DNA of 64,000 nucleotides, from NCBI RefSeq assembly GCF_007713735.2, contig NZ_VMNW02000030.1, forward strand, positions 19,749-83,748, given 5' to 3'. The stretch comes from Amycolatopsis acidicola (GTDB taxonomy: Bacteria; Actinomycetota; Actinomycetes; Mycobacteriales; Pseudonocardiaceae). A model generated the notes under the pieces. The model worked only from the letters and a program-made list of their open reading frames with translations. It was not told the DNA's origin and searched no databases. Shown one piece after another: positions 57,375-64,000 of the stretch (positions within the stretch are counted from its first letter, which is position 1; each line of letters opens with the position of its first letter). Position numbers and translations under genes: made by a program.

Positions 57375-58242
57375 CGGCGGACTCCCCCGCGTGGCGCTCG
57401 CGCAGGTCCTCCCAGAACCCGAGGCCGAGGGAGTCGAACATGCCCTTGGGCGAATCCTGGCCGCCGGTCCCGACATCGCCGCGGGCCGCGCGTTCGAGCG
57501 CGGCGCGCATCGCCGACGCCGCGCTGCCGACGCACAGGCCGGGCATGATCACCAGTGCGTAGCCGAGCTCCGCGAGCTCGGCCAGCTCCACGACGGGTGT
57601 CTTGCCGCGCGGCACGAGGTTGAACAGCGCCGGGGCCTTCACCCGCGACGGCACTTCGCGCACCTGCTCCACAGTCTGTGGTGCTTCGAGGAAAACGAGG
57701 TCCGCGCCGGCCTCGGCGTACAGGTTCACGCGCCGGACGGCCTCTTCGAACCCGAGGGTGGCGCAGGAGTCGGTGCGGCCGACGATCACCGTGTCCGGGT
57801 CGAGGCGGGCCTCCACCGCGGCCTCGATCTTGCGGGCGAACTCGTCGGCGTCGACGACGCGTTTGCCGTCCAGGTGCCCGCAGCGTTTCGGGAACTCCTG
57901 GTCCTCCAGCTGGATCGCCGCCGCGCCCGCCCGCTCGTACAGCCGCACGGTCCGGTAGGCGTTCGTCACGTCGCCGAACCCGGTGTCGGCGTCCGCGACG
58001 ACAGGCACGTCGAGCCTGCCCGCGACCACGTCCAGCTGGTGCACGAACTCCGTCTGGGTGGCGAGGCCGATGTCCGGCAGCCCGGTCGCCGCGGCCACGG
58101 CGGCCCCGGACAGGTAGGCCGCCTGGAACCCGGCGCTCGCGGTGAGCGCGGCCGAAAGGCCGTCGAACACCCCGGGGGCGACGACGGCCGACCGCTGGTC
58201 GAGCAGGTCCCGCAAGCGGGCGGCCGGTGAATTCTCCGACAC
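57367..58242 (-). CDS. Isocitrate lyase / PEP mutase superfamily lyase
   Basis: This 291-residue protein has the methylisocitrate-lyase/dimethylmalate-lyase layout: PGVFDGLSAALTASAGFQAA, DADTGFGDVTN for Mg, QLEDQEFPKRCGHLDGK with the catalytic cysteine loop, and GRTDS. It splits a 2-hydroxy acid into pyruvate (or oxoacid) and a carboxylate. GGGAG lies 7 bp before the GTG at 58242, preferred to a GTG at 58266. It is the first gene of the operon and is divergent from IclR. Confidence 0.92.
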   Translation of the reverse strand: MSENSPAARLRDLLDQRSAVVAPGVFDGLSAALTASAGFQAAYLSGAAVAAATGLPDIGLATQTEFVHQLDVVAGRLDVPVVADADTGFGDVTNAYRTVRLYERAGAAAIQLEDQEFPKRCGHLDGKRVVDADEFARKIEAAVEARLDPDTVIVGRTDSCATLGFEEAVRRVNLYAEAGADLVFLEAPQTVEQVREVPSRVKAPALFNLVPRGKTPVVELAELAELGYALVIMPGLCVGSAASAMRAALERAARGDVGTGGQDSPKGMFDSLGLGFWEDLRERHAGESADA

Positions 58243-58258
58243 GGGCACACTCCCTCGT

Positions 58259-58380
58259 ATTGCCACATCGCGACTGCCATTGCCACGATGCGGTTAAGAG
58301 TTGGACCTTGTCAAGGCTTGACAGCCGTCCCGGAAGCGTGCCAACGTCGCCGGAAGGTGGCATCGATTGCCACGATGCGG
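58259..58380. promoter_or_regulatory. Divergent control region of the lyase operon and IclR gene
   Basis: ATTGCCACGATGCGG occurs exactly at 58279-58293 and 58366-58380, with a partial copy at 58259. GTGGCA (58357) and TGCCAC (58369) form a dyad with 6-bp spacer. TGTCAA-GGC-TTGACA (58309-58323) is a dyad made of two back-to-back -35 boxes facing both genes. Confidence 0.55.
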
Positions 58381-58398
58381 CAAGGAAAGGCGTGGGCT

Positions 58399-59175
58399 GT
58401 GGCGGCGGAAACCGAGCGGGCGGACGGTGGGTCCGTGCAGGTCGTGCGGAAGTCCGCGCGCATCCTCGACTGCTTCTCCGCGACGACGCCGCGACTGCGC
58501 GCGGCGGACATCGTGCAGGCCACCGGCCTGCCCACGTCCACGGTGGCGCGGATCCTGCGCACCCTCGTCGGCGAGAACCTCCTGCAGCGGCAGGGCCAGG
58601 AGTACAGCATCGGGCTGCGGGTCACGGCCTGGTCGGCCTCCGCGAAGGCCGGGTCGGATCTGATCGCCGCGGCCGGCCCGCACGTCACGGCGTTGCGCGA
58701 CCGCTGCCGCGAGTCCTGCGGCATCTACGTCCGCCAAGGCGCCACGCGGGTTTCCGTGCTGGGCGCCGAATCCACCCATTCGATCATCTACCGCGGCTAC
58801 ATCGGGCAGATCCTCCCGCTGCAGGCCGGCGCCGCGGGCAAGGTGTTCATGGCCTACGACGAGGCGGCCGTGGAGGCCGCGCTCGAAGAAGGCCTCGTCG
58901 CGTACACCGAGCATTCGGTGACCGATCCGCAGGTGCTGCACAAGCGGCTGGCGGAGATCCGCGACCAGGGCTGGGCGTTCACCGAGGAAGAACGGGAGCC
59001 GGGCCTGAACTCCGTCGGGGCACCGATCTTCGGCGCGGGCCGGACGATCGTCGCGGCGCTCGCGGTCGGCGGGCCGTCCTTCCGGCTCACCCGCGCCGCC
59101 GCCGAAGCACTGGCCGACGACGTGCGCGCGACCGCCGAAGCCATCTCACGCGCGCTGCTGTCCCCGCGCGCCTGA
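58399..59175 (+). CDS. IclR-family regulator of the lyase cluster
   Basis: The 258-residue protein has a winged helix at residues 12-70 (RKSARILDCFSATTPRLRAA, then TGLPTSTVARILRTLV) and an effector domain with LPLQAGAAGKVFMAY and GLNSVGAPIFGAGR, the usual IclR ligand pocket. The GTG at 58399 has AAAGG at proper spacing and gives the usual IclR length; an ATG at 58375 lies inside the operator repeat. It is divergent from the lyase operon and likely senses its substrate. Confidence 0.9.
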   Translation: MAAETERADGGSVQVVRKSARILDCFSATTPRLRAADIVQATGLPTSTVARILRTLVGENLLQRQGQEYSIGLRVTAWSASAKAGSDLIAAAGPHVTALRDRCRESCGIYVRQGATRVSVLGAESTHSIIYRGYIGQILPLQAGAAGKVFMAYDEAAVEAALEEGLVAYTEHSVTDPQVLHKRLAEIRDQGWAFTEEEREPGLNSVGAPIFGAGRTIVAALAVGGPSFRLTRAAAEALADDVRATAEAISRALLSPRA

Positions 59176-59297
59176 TTTTTCTTGCCCGGCAGGGAATATT
59201 TCGCCTCTGTGGCCGACGTCTCGCGTCCGTGCGGCCTCGTTTCGCCCGCGCGTAGCGTGGAGCCGCCTGAGTCCACAAGAGACGGAAGAGGGGTCCG

Positions 59298-60332
59298 ATG
59301 CGAGCGACGTTGATCTATGGTGCCGGGGACGTGCGAGTGGAGGACGTGCCCGACCCGCGGCTGCGGGACCCGGCCGACGCGGTGGTCCGCGTCGTGCGGT
59401 CGTGCATCTGCGGCAGTGACCTGTGGCCCTACGGCGCCAAGCCCGAATCCGGCACCGGGGCCAGGATCGGACACGAATTCCTCGGTGTGGTCGAGGAAAC
59501 CGGGTCCGCGGTAAGCGAGCTGAAGGCCGGCGATCTGGTCGTGGCGCCGTTCGTCTGGGCCGACAACACCTGCGACTTCTGCACCGAGGGCCTGCAGACT
59601 TCCTGCCGCCACGGCGGAATGTGGGGCGCCGACGGCGTCGACGGCGGTCAGGGCGAGGCCGTGCGCGTGCCGCAGGCCGAAGGCACGCTGGTGAAACTGC
59701 CGGTCGGCGAGGATTCCGCGCTGCTGCCGTCGTTGCTGACCCTGTCCGACGTCTTCCCGACCGGGCACCACGCCGCGGTCAAGGCCGGGGTGAACGAGCG
59801 CACCACGGTGACCGTGATCGGGGACGGCGCGGTCGGGCTGTGCGCGGTGCTGGCGGCGAAGCGGCTGGGCGCCGAGCGGATCATCCTGATGGGGCGGCAC
59901 AAGGACCGCACCGACCTCGGCCGCGAGTTCGGCGCCACCGACGTCGTCGCCGAACGCGGCGAGGAGGGCGTCGAGAAGGTGCGCGAGCTGACCGGCGGCG
60001 ACGGTACACATCGGACACTGGAGTGCGTCGGGCTGGAGCAGGCCATGGAAACCGCGCTCGGCGTGACCCGCAAGGGCGGCACCGTGAGCCGCGTGGGCGC
60101 GCCGCAGTACGAGCAGGTTTCCCTCGGTTTCCCGGTGTTCTTCAGCAACATCACGGTGACCGGCGGCGTCGCGCCCGCGCGGGCGTACATCGAGGAGCTG
60201 CTGCCCGACGTGCTGGAGGGGAAGGTCGAGCCCGGCAAGGTCTTCGACCGCACCGTCGAACTGACCGATATCCCCGGCGGCTACCAGGCGATGGCCGACC
60301 GCGAGGCGCTGAAAGTGCTCGTGCGCCCCTGA
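59298..60332 (+). CDS. Zinc-dependent alcohol dehydrogenase
   Basis: This 344-residue MDR protein has its catalytic zinc site in CICGSDLWPY and RIGHEFLGV and structural cysteines in DNTCDFCTEGLQTSCRHGG. The Rossmann loop is VIGDGAVGLCAV. Threonine-dehydrogenase-like members oxidise secondary alcohols with NAD. GAGGGG precedes the ATG. It is followed 78 bp later by an SDR gene with its own promoter. Confidence 0.93.
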   Translation: MRATLIYGAGDVRVEDVPDPRLRDPADAVVRVVRSCICGSDLWPYGAKPESGTGARIGHEFLGVVEETGSAVSELKAGDLVVAPFVWADNTCDFCTEGLQTSCRHGGMWGADGVDGGQGEAVRVPQAEGTLVKLPVGEDSALLPSLLTLSDVFPTGHHAAVKAGVNERTTVTVIGDGAVGLCAVLAAKRLGAERIILMGRHKDRTDLGREFGATDVVAERGEEGVEKVRELTGGDGTHRTLECVGLEQAMETALGVTRKGGTVSRVGAPQYEQVSLGFPVFFSNITVTGGVAPARAYIEELLPDVLEGKVEPGKVFDRTVELTDIPGGYQAMADREALKVLVRP

Positions 60333-60341
60333 GCCACCAAA

Positions 60342-60378
60342 CAAACGTTTGACACTCTTCCCGGGCCGCGACTACCGT
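60342..60378 (+). promoter_or_regulatory. Promoter and overlapping palindrome for the SDR gene
   Basis: CAAACGTTTG (60342-60351) is a perfect palindrome overlapping the -35 TTGACA (60349-60354). TACCGT (60373-60378), 18 bp on, is the -10. A related CAAAC-AGTC-GTTTG occurs at 63631-63644, before the SnoaL/ligase operon. Confidence 0.6.
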
Positions 60379-60410
60379 GGTCCGGGAAGGTGGACGCTGG
60401 GAGGTGGGCC

Positions 60411-61520
60411 GTGCGCGAGACCCTGGTCGTCGGCGGCACCGGGCCCACCGGGCTCCCCCTGGTCGAAGGCCTCCTCGCCCGCGGCCACGGCGTGACGGTG
60501 TTCCACACCGGACGGCACGAGATCGCGGGCTTCCCGGACGTCCCGCATCTGCACGGCAACCCGTTCGACGAAGCCGGGATCGCCGACGCGCTCGGCGAGC
60601 GCACGTTCGAGACCGTGATCGCCACGTACGGCCGGGTTCGCCTGCTGGCCCGGCATTTCGCCCACCGCTGCGAACACTTCGTCGCGGTGGGCGGCGTCCC
60701 GGTCTACCGGGGTTACGTCAACCCGGCGGAGAATTTCCCTTATGGGGTAAAGCTTCCGGTTCGCGACGACCATCCGCGGGTGGCCGTGGACGCGCCGCGG
60801 TTCGCGGGCTACCACGTGGGGCCGATCAGGGCGGCCGAGGATTTCGTGTTCGGGCTCGGCGCCGAGGGCGCGTTCGGCGCGACCTATCTGCGGTACCCGA
60901 CGATCTACGGGCCGCGGAATCCCTATGCGTGGGAATGGAACGTGGTCCGGCGGGTGCTCGACGGCAGGCCGTGGATGATCCTCGCCGACGGCGGCCACGG
61001 CGTCCATTCCCGGGCGGCGGCGAGGAACGCGGCCGAGGCCGTGCTGCTCGCCGTCGACAAACCGGCCGTGGCCCGGGGAAACGCTTACCACGTGGCGGAC
61101 GACGAACTCGTCACCTTCCGGCAGTGGGCCGAGCTGGTGTCCCGCGCGGCGGGCACCGATCTGGAAATCCGTTCCCTGCCGGCGGAACTCGCCGGCCCGG
61201 GAACGGCGGTCTCCGCGTTCGGCGGGCAGGAGTCGGCGTGCTGCGTCCTCGACACGACGCGGCTGCGGGAAGACCTCGGCTACCGCGACGTCGTCTCGCT
61301 GCGCGACGGGCTCGGCGAGACCGTGCGGTGGATGATCGAGAACGAGGAAGCGTTGCGCCGCACCGGAACCACGGATCCGTTCGACTACGCCGCCGAGGAC
61401 GAGCTGATGCGGGCGTACCAGGAGATGACACGCGCGCTGGAGCCCTACACCGAGCCGTTCCGCGCCGGGATTTCGCGGATGGCCGTGCCACAGACAGCGA
61501 AAGGCGCGGGCGGCGCCTGA
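60411..61520 (+). CDS. NAD-dependent epimerase/dehydratase (extended SDR)
   Basis: The 369-residue protein has the cofactor loop VVGGTGPTGLPLVEGL (from residue 6), FHTGRHEI after strand 2, and YLRYPTIYGPRN in the substrate half. The classical Tyr-x3-Lys is not obvious (GYHVGPIRA in its place), so it may be an atypical reductase or non-catalytic NAD-binder. The GTG at 60411 is 6 bp after GGGAGG; an upstream GTG at 60390 lacks this. It ends inside a terminator stem. Confidence 0.85.
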   Translation: MRETLVVGGTGPTGLPLVEGLLARGHGVTVFHTGRHEIAGFPDVPHLHGNPFDEAGIADALGERTFETVIATYGRVRLLARHFAHRCEHFVAVGGVPVYRGYVNPAENFPYGVKLPVRDDHPRVAVDAPRFAGYHVGPIRAAEDFVFGLGAEGAFGATYLRYPTIYGPRNPYAWEWNVVRRVLDGRPWMILADGGHGVHSRAAARNAAEAVLLAVDKPAVARGNAYHVADDELVTFRQWAELVSRAAGTDLEIRSLPAELAGPGTAVSAFGGQESACCVLDTTRLREDLGYRDVVSLRDGLGETVRWMIENEEALRRTGTTDPFDYAAEDELMRAYQEMTRALEPYTEPFRAGISRMAVPQTAKGAGGA

Positions 61521-61537
61521 GCACCGCCCGCGCCTTC
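61502..61537. terminator. Bidirectional terminator, 13-bp perfect stem
   Basis: AAGGCGCGGGCGG and CCGCCCGCGCCTT pair around a loop that holds the SDR stop codon (61518-61520). It also serves the convergent ligase gene ending at 61543. Confidence 0.8.
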
Positions 61538-61542
61538 GCGAA

Positions 61543-63114
61543 TCAGACCGAACGCCCCCGATCGGCCCAGTACGGGGCCCGCAGATCGCGCTTGAGGATC
61601 TTCCCGGTGGGCGCCTTCGGCAGCGCGTCGACGAACTCGACCGAACGGGGTTTCTGGTACGAGGCAAGGTGTTGCCGCGCCGTGTCGATGATGTCGGACT
61701 CGGTGGCCGTGGTCTCCGGTTTGAGCACCACGAACGCCTTGACCGTCTCGCCCCATTCGTCGTCGGGCACCCCGATCACCGCGCATTCGAGCACCGACGG
61801 ATGCTGGTTCACCGCCTCCTCGACCTGGATCGAGTAGATGTTCTCGCCACCGGAGATGATCATGTCCTTGGCCCGGTCGACGATGAACACATACGAGTCC
61901 GCGTCCCACGTCGCGACGTCGCCGGTCCACATCCAGCCGTCGCGCAGGGTCGCGGCGGTCAGATCGGGCCGGTTGAGGTAGCCCATCATGTTCGCCTCGG
62001 AGCGCACGACGATCTCGCCCGGCGTCTTCCCGTCCTTGGGCACCTCGTTGCCGTCCGGGTCCACGATGCGCACGTTCGTCACGAAACCCTCGCGGCCACA
62101 GGACATCAGCCGCTCGGGGTGGATCCCGCGCACCGCGTCGTGGTGGTCCTCCTGGGACAGGAAGCACATCGTGGTGCCCTCGGTCTGCCCGTAACCCTGG
62201 ATGAGCGTGCACGGGAAATTGTCCAGCGCCGCCTTGACGACCGCGGAGGGCATCGGTCCGCCGCCGTACTGGATGTTGCGCAGGGAAGAGATGTCGTAGG
62301 AGGAGAACCCGGGCACGGCCATCATCCAGTTCAGCATCGTGGTGATGCCGAGGAACGCCGAGACCTTCTCCTCCTCGATCAGCTCCAGCGCCGTCTTCGC
62401 CTCGAAGTTCATCAGCACCAGCGGACAGCCGTGGCGCATGTAGTTCATCGAGAGCACCACGGGGATGTGGTACATCTGCCCGGTCAGCATGTACACGTCG
62501 GTCGCCACGATCCGTTCGGCCACCGTCTGGTTGAGCATTCCGAACGAGACGCTGGTGTGGCTGTGCAGCGCGCCTTTCGACTCGCCCGTGGTGCCGCCGG
62601 TGTAGAGGATGAAGAACGGGTCCGCGTCACCTGTCGAAGCCGATCGCGCGGGCTCGTCGGTGCTGCTGCGGGCGAGCAGATCCTCGTAGCTGCCGTCGCC
62701 GGAACTGCCGAACTGCAGCCAGTTCGGCACGTCCACGGCGGCTTGCAGCTGCTTCGCGGTGTCGAGCCATTCGTCGGAGGCGATCAGCGCTTTCGGCGCC
62801 GCGTCCGCCACGATCTTGACCAGCTCCGGCACCCCGAGCCGCCAGTTCAGCGGCTGCGCGACGAGACCCGCGCGGCCTGCCGCGTAATAGAGTTCCTGGT
62901 ATTCGATGGAGTTCTTGGCGAGTATCGCGACCCGGTCGCCCTTCGCCAGGCCGAGTCCGCCGTCGCGCTCCGAGGACAACCCGTTGGCGAGCCGGCGCAC
63001 CCGCTCGTCGAGGCTGCGCCAGTCGATCCGCCGTTGCCCCGGCGCGTCGACGATCGCGTCCCGGCGCGGCGTCAGCGCGGCCCATTTCTCCGGAATCCGT
63101 CCGATGTTGACCAT
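61543..63114 (-). CDS. AMP-dependent acyl-CoA synthetase
   Basis: This 523-residue adenylate-forming ligase has the P-loop LYTGGTTGESKGA (TGG instead of the usual TSG), GYGQTEGTTM, MWTGDVATWD, DRAKDMIISGGENIYS and the catalytic lysine in APTGKILKRDL. It activates a medium-chain, aromatic or alicyclic acid with ATP and CoA. It follows the SnoaL-like gene after 13 bp. The substrate is undetermined. Confidence 0.93.
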   Translation of the reverse strand: MVNIGRIPEKWAALTPRRDAIVDAPGQRRIDWRSLDERVRRLANGLSSERDGGLGLAKGDRVAILAKNSIEYQELYYAAGRAGLVAQPLNWRLGVPELVKIVADAAPKALIASDEWLDTAKQLQAAVDVPNWLQFGSSGDGSYEDLLARSSTDEPARSASTGDADPFFILYTGGTTGESKGALHSHTSVSFGMLNQTVAERIVATDVYMLTGQMYHIPVVLSMNYMRHGCPLVLMNFEAKTALELIEEEKVSAFLGITTMLNWMMAVPGFSSYDISSLRNIQYGGGPMPSAVVKAALDNFPCTLIQGYGQTEGTTMCFLSQEDHHDAVRGIHPERLMSCGREGFVTNVRIVDPDGNEVPKDGKTPGEIVVRSEANMMGYLNRPDLTAATLRDGWMWTGDVATWDADSYVFIVDRAKDMIISGGENIYSIQVEEAVNQHPSVLECAVIGVPDDEWGETVKAFVVLKPETTATESDIIDTARQHLASYQKPRSVEFVDALPKAPTGKILKRDLRAPYWADRGRSV

Positions 63115-63127
63115 CGCGGGCCCCGGC

Positions 63128-63538
63128 TCAGTAGGGCAGGTCGAGGTAGATGTGCCGGGACGCGATCAGCCAGTCGGCTCCCTGCCGGACGAACTCGTCG
63201 CGGTACCAGCCGCTGGAAAGTACTTGCACCGCACCGTTTTCGATCGAGAGCAGAGTGAGGTTCGCGGTGGTCGACGCGCTGTCCGCGGTTTCCTTGACGA
63301 GCACGAGGTTCGACAGGTTGTGGCGGCGCTGGTCGGTCTGCGCGGCGAGGGAGTCGGCGTGCAGCTTGCGGATCGCCTCGCGGCCTTCGAAGGGCCCGAT
63401 GGTGTCGCCGTCGCGGCCGATCTGCATGGTCATGGTGGCCGCCTCGGTGAACTGCGCGGCGATGAGGTCGACGTCGTTCTCGTCGTAGCCCCACGAAGCA
63501 CGGCCCAGGACGTTTTCGATTTCGGCACGAGCGGTCAT
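63128..63538 (-). CDS. SnoaL-like (NTF2-fold) protein
   Basis: The 136-residue protein starts at an ATG 7 bp after GGAGG. RAEIENVLGRASWGYDENDVDL, GPFEGREAIRKLH and VQVLSSGWYRDEFVR are typical of the SnoaL_4/aromatic dioxygenase beta-like group. It may be a small dehydratase or isomerase. It heads the operon with the acyl-CoA synthetase. A continuous upstream frame into the right-edge repeats exists but is a product of the 21-bp period. Confidence 0.88.
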   Translation of the reverse strand: MTARAEIENVLGRASWGYDENDVDLIAAQFTEAATMTMQIGRDGDTIGPFEGREAIRKLHADSLAAQTDQRRHNLSNLVLVKETADSASTTANLTLLSIENGAVQVLSSGWYRDEFVRQGADWLIASRHIYLDLPY

Positions 63539-63630
63539 TGCGCATCCTCCGCGGAACTCGCCTCGCTGCCGGACAGGAGAACCGGCGCGGACTCCTGCGG
63601 GCCGGCCCCCACGACCCTCGACAACGCTGG

Positions 63631-63644
63631 CAAACAGTCGTTTG
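63631..63644. promoter_or_regulatory. Dyad upstream of the SnoaL/ligase operon
   Basis: CAAAC-AGTC-GTTTG is an inverted repeat 93 bp before the SnoaL ATG. It resembles the CAAACGTTTG site at 60342-60351, suggesting one regulator for both convergent units. No regulator gene is seen between them. The rest of 63539-63765 shows no gene. Confidence 0.4.
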
Positions 63645-63765
63645 GTAGCTGCGACTGTACAGCGCACCCCGCGAGGTGACAAGTCCCACACGAGCGGCCG
63701 GAAAAGGCTTTGAACAGGCGAAAAAGCGCCGTGACGGTGCGTGGCCCGACGGGGGCTGAGGGCTC

Positions 63766-64000
63766 TCGGAACGGCCAACACGCCCGCCGGAGCGGCCAAC
63801 ACGCCAGCGCGAGCGGCCAACACGCCCGCCGGAGCGGCCAACACGCCAACGCGAGCAACCAACACGCCCACCGCAACCGCCACCACGCCAGCAGCCAACA
63901 CGCCAGCGCGAGCGACCAACACACCCGCCGGAGCGGCCAACACGCCAACGCGAGCAACCAACACGCCCACCGCAACCGCCACCACGCCAGCGGCCAACAC
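63766..64000 (+). repeat. 21-bp minisatellite with 99-bp higher-order repeat, runs off the window
   Basis: CCAAC cores recur at 63775, 796, 817, 838, 859, then after one 15-bp short unit at 895, 916, 937, 958 and 994. The unit resembles GAGCGGCCAACACGCCCGCCG. A block of four units plus one short unit (99 bp) is repeated almost exactly (63832 onward and 63931 onward). It is the same element as at 4115-4478. Confidence 0.9.

Noticed and set aside
63128..64000. One long minus-strand protein with GVLAAPA heptapeptide repeats fused to the SnoaL domain
   Set aside because: GGAGG and an ATG at 63538 fix the SnoaL start. The upstream frame is open only because 21 bp is a multiple of three.
1..64000. 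tRNA, rRNA, riboswitch, phage attachment site, insertion sequence
   Set aside because: None was recognised by eye; a covariance-model search would be decisive.

Overview
The window is about 70% G+C with strong third-position GC, many GTG starts, GTGA/ATGA stop-start overlaps and several apparently leaderless genes. Two SAV2177-type (DUF574) methyltransferases, a deazaflavin (Ddn-like) reductase, FCD-GntR, HxlR and IclR regulators and a large soil-type catabolic repertoire point to a filamentous actinomycete, most likely Pseudonocardiaceae (Amycolatopsis-like). That placement is inference from gene content. No rRNA, tRNA, phage, insertion sequence or CRISPR was seen; the window is chromosomal accessory (catabolic) DNA.

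Layout. 1-4.9 kb: an amidohydrolase/decarboxylase-like pair under a palindromic operator, a metallo-beta-lactamase-fold hydrolase, an SDR with a C-terminal zinc ribbon, then a block of 21-bp minisatellite repeats. 4.9-15 kb: a LysR gene, two mutually truncated pseudogenes (MDR reductase and AraC regulator), a methyltransferase, a P450 / IclR / limonene-epoxide-hydrolase unit with a duplicated gene tail, a 2H phosphoesterase, a lipoprotein, two small membrane proteins and a STAND regulator. 15-28.2 kb: a large redox-rich catabolic island with an MHS-type transporter, Gfo/Idh oxidoreductase, TIM-barrel isomerase/dehydratase, NAD-type shikimate/quinate dehydrogenase, three KstD-like FAD dehydrogenases, an SDR, a zinc ADH, a YciI protein and two twin LysR regulators. 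28.3-37.5 kb: methyltransferase, DctA, kinase, decayed pqqC/pqqD, hydrolases, HxlR, LspA, HAD, and a TetR/cupin/hydrolase unit.

37.5-40.5 kb is a glutarate module (CaiB-type CoA-transferase, GcdH, GntR). It is followed by a 53-bp tandem array that begins inside the last codons of the GntR gene. 41-44.5 kb holds small stress/accessory genes, an ArsR unit with a 41-bp palindrome, and an ACT-domain gene behind a 15-codon leader peptide and an attenuator-like hairpin. 44.5-50.5 kb is a five-gene operon resembling cyclohexanecarboxylate beta-oxidation and ring opening (AliA, AliB, BadI, acyl-CoA dehydrogenase, a second GcdH). 51.5-58.2 kb is a coherent set (PrpD-, PrpF-, LeuC-, LeuD- and isocitrate-lyase-family enzymes plus an MFS importer) divergent from an IclR gene. 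It looks like a dehydrate, isomerise, rehydrate and cleave pathway for an imported hydroxy-acid. 59.2-63.5 kb has a zinc ADH and SDR converging on an acyl-CoA ligase/SnoaL pair, and the right edge carries the same 21-bp minisatellite seen at 4.1 kb.

Working together (inference): the alicyclic-acid operon would deliver pimelyl-CoA, and then glutaryl-CoA, to one of the two GcdH enzymes. The 15-28 kb island could feed shikimate-like or oxo-cyclohexane acids toward aromatic intermediates. The PrpD/PrpF/LeuCD/lyase set would yield pyruvate-type products.
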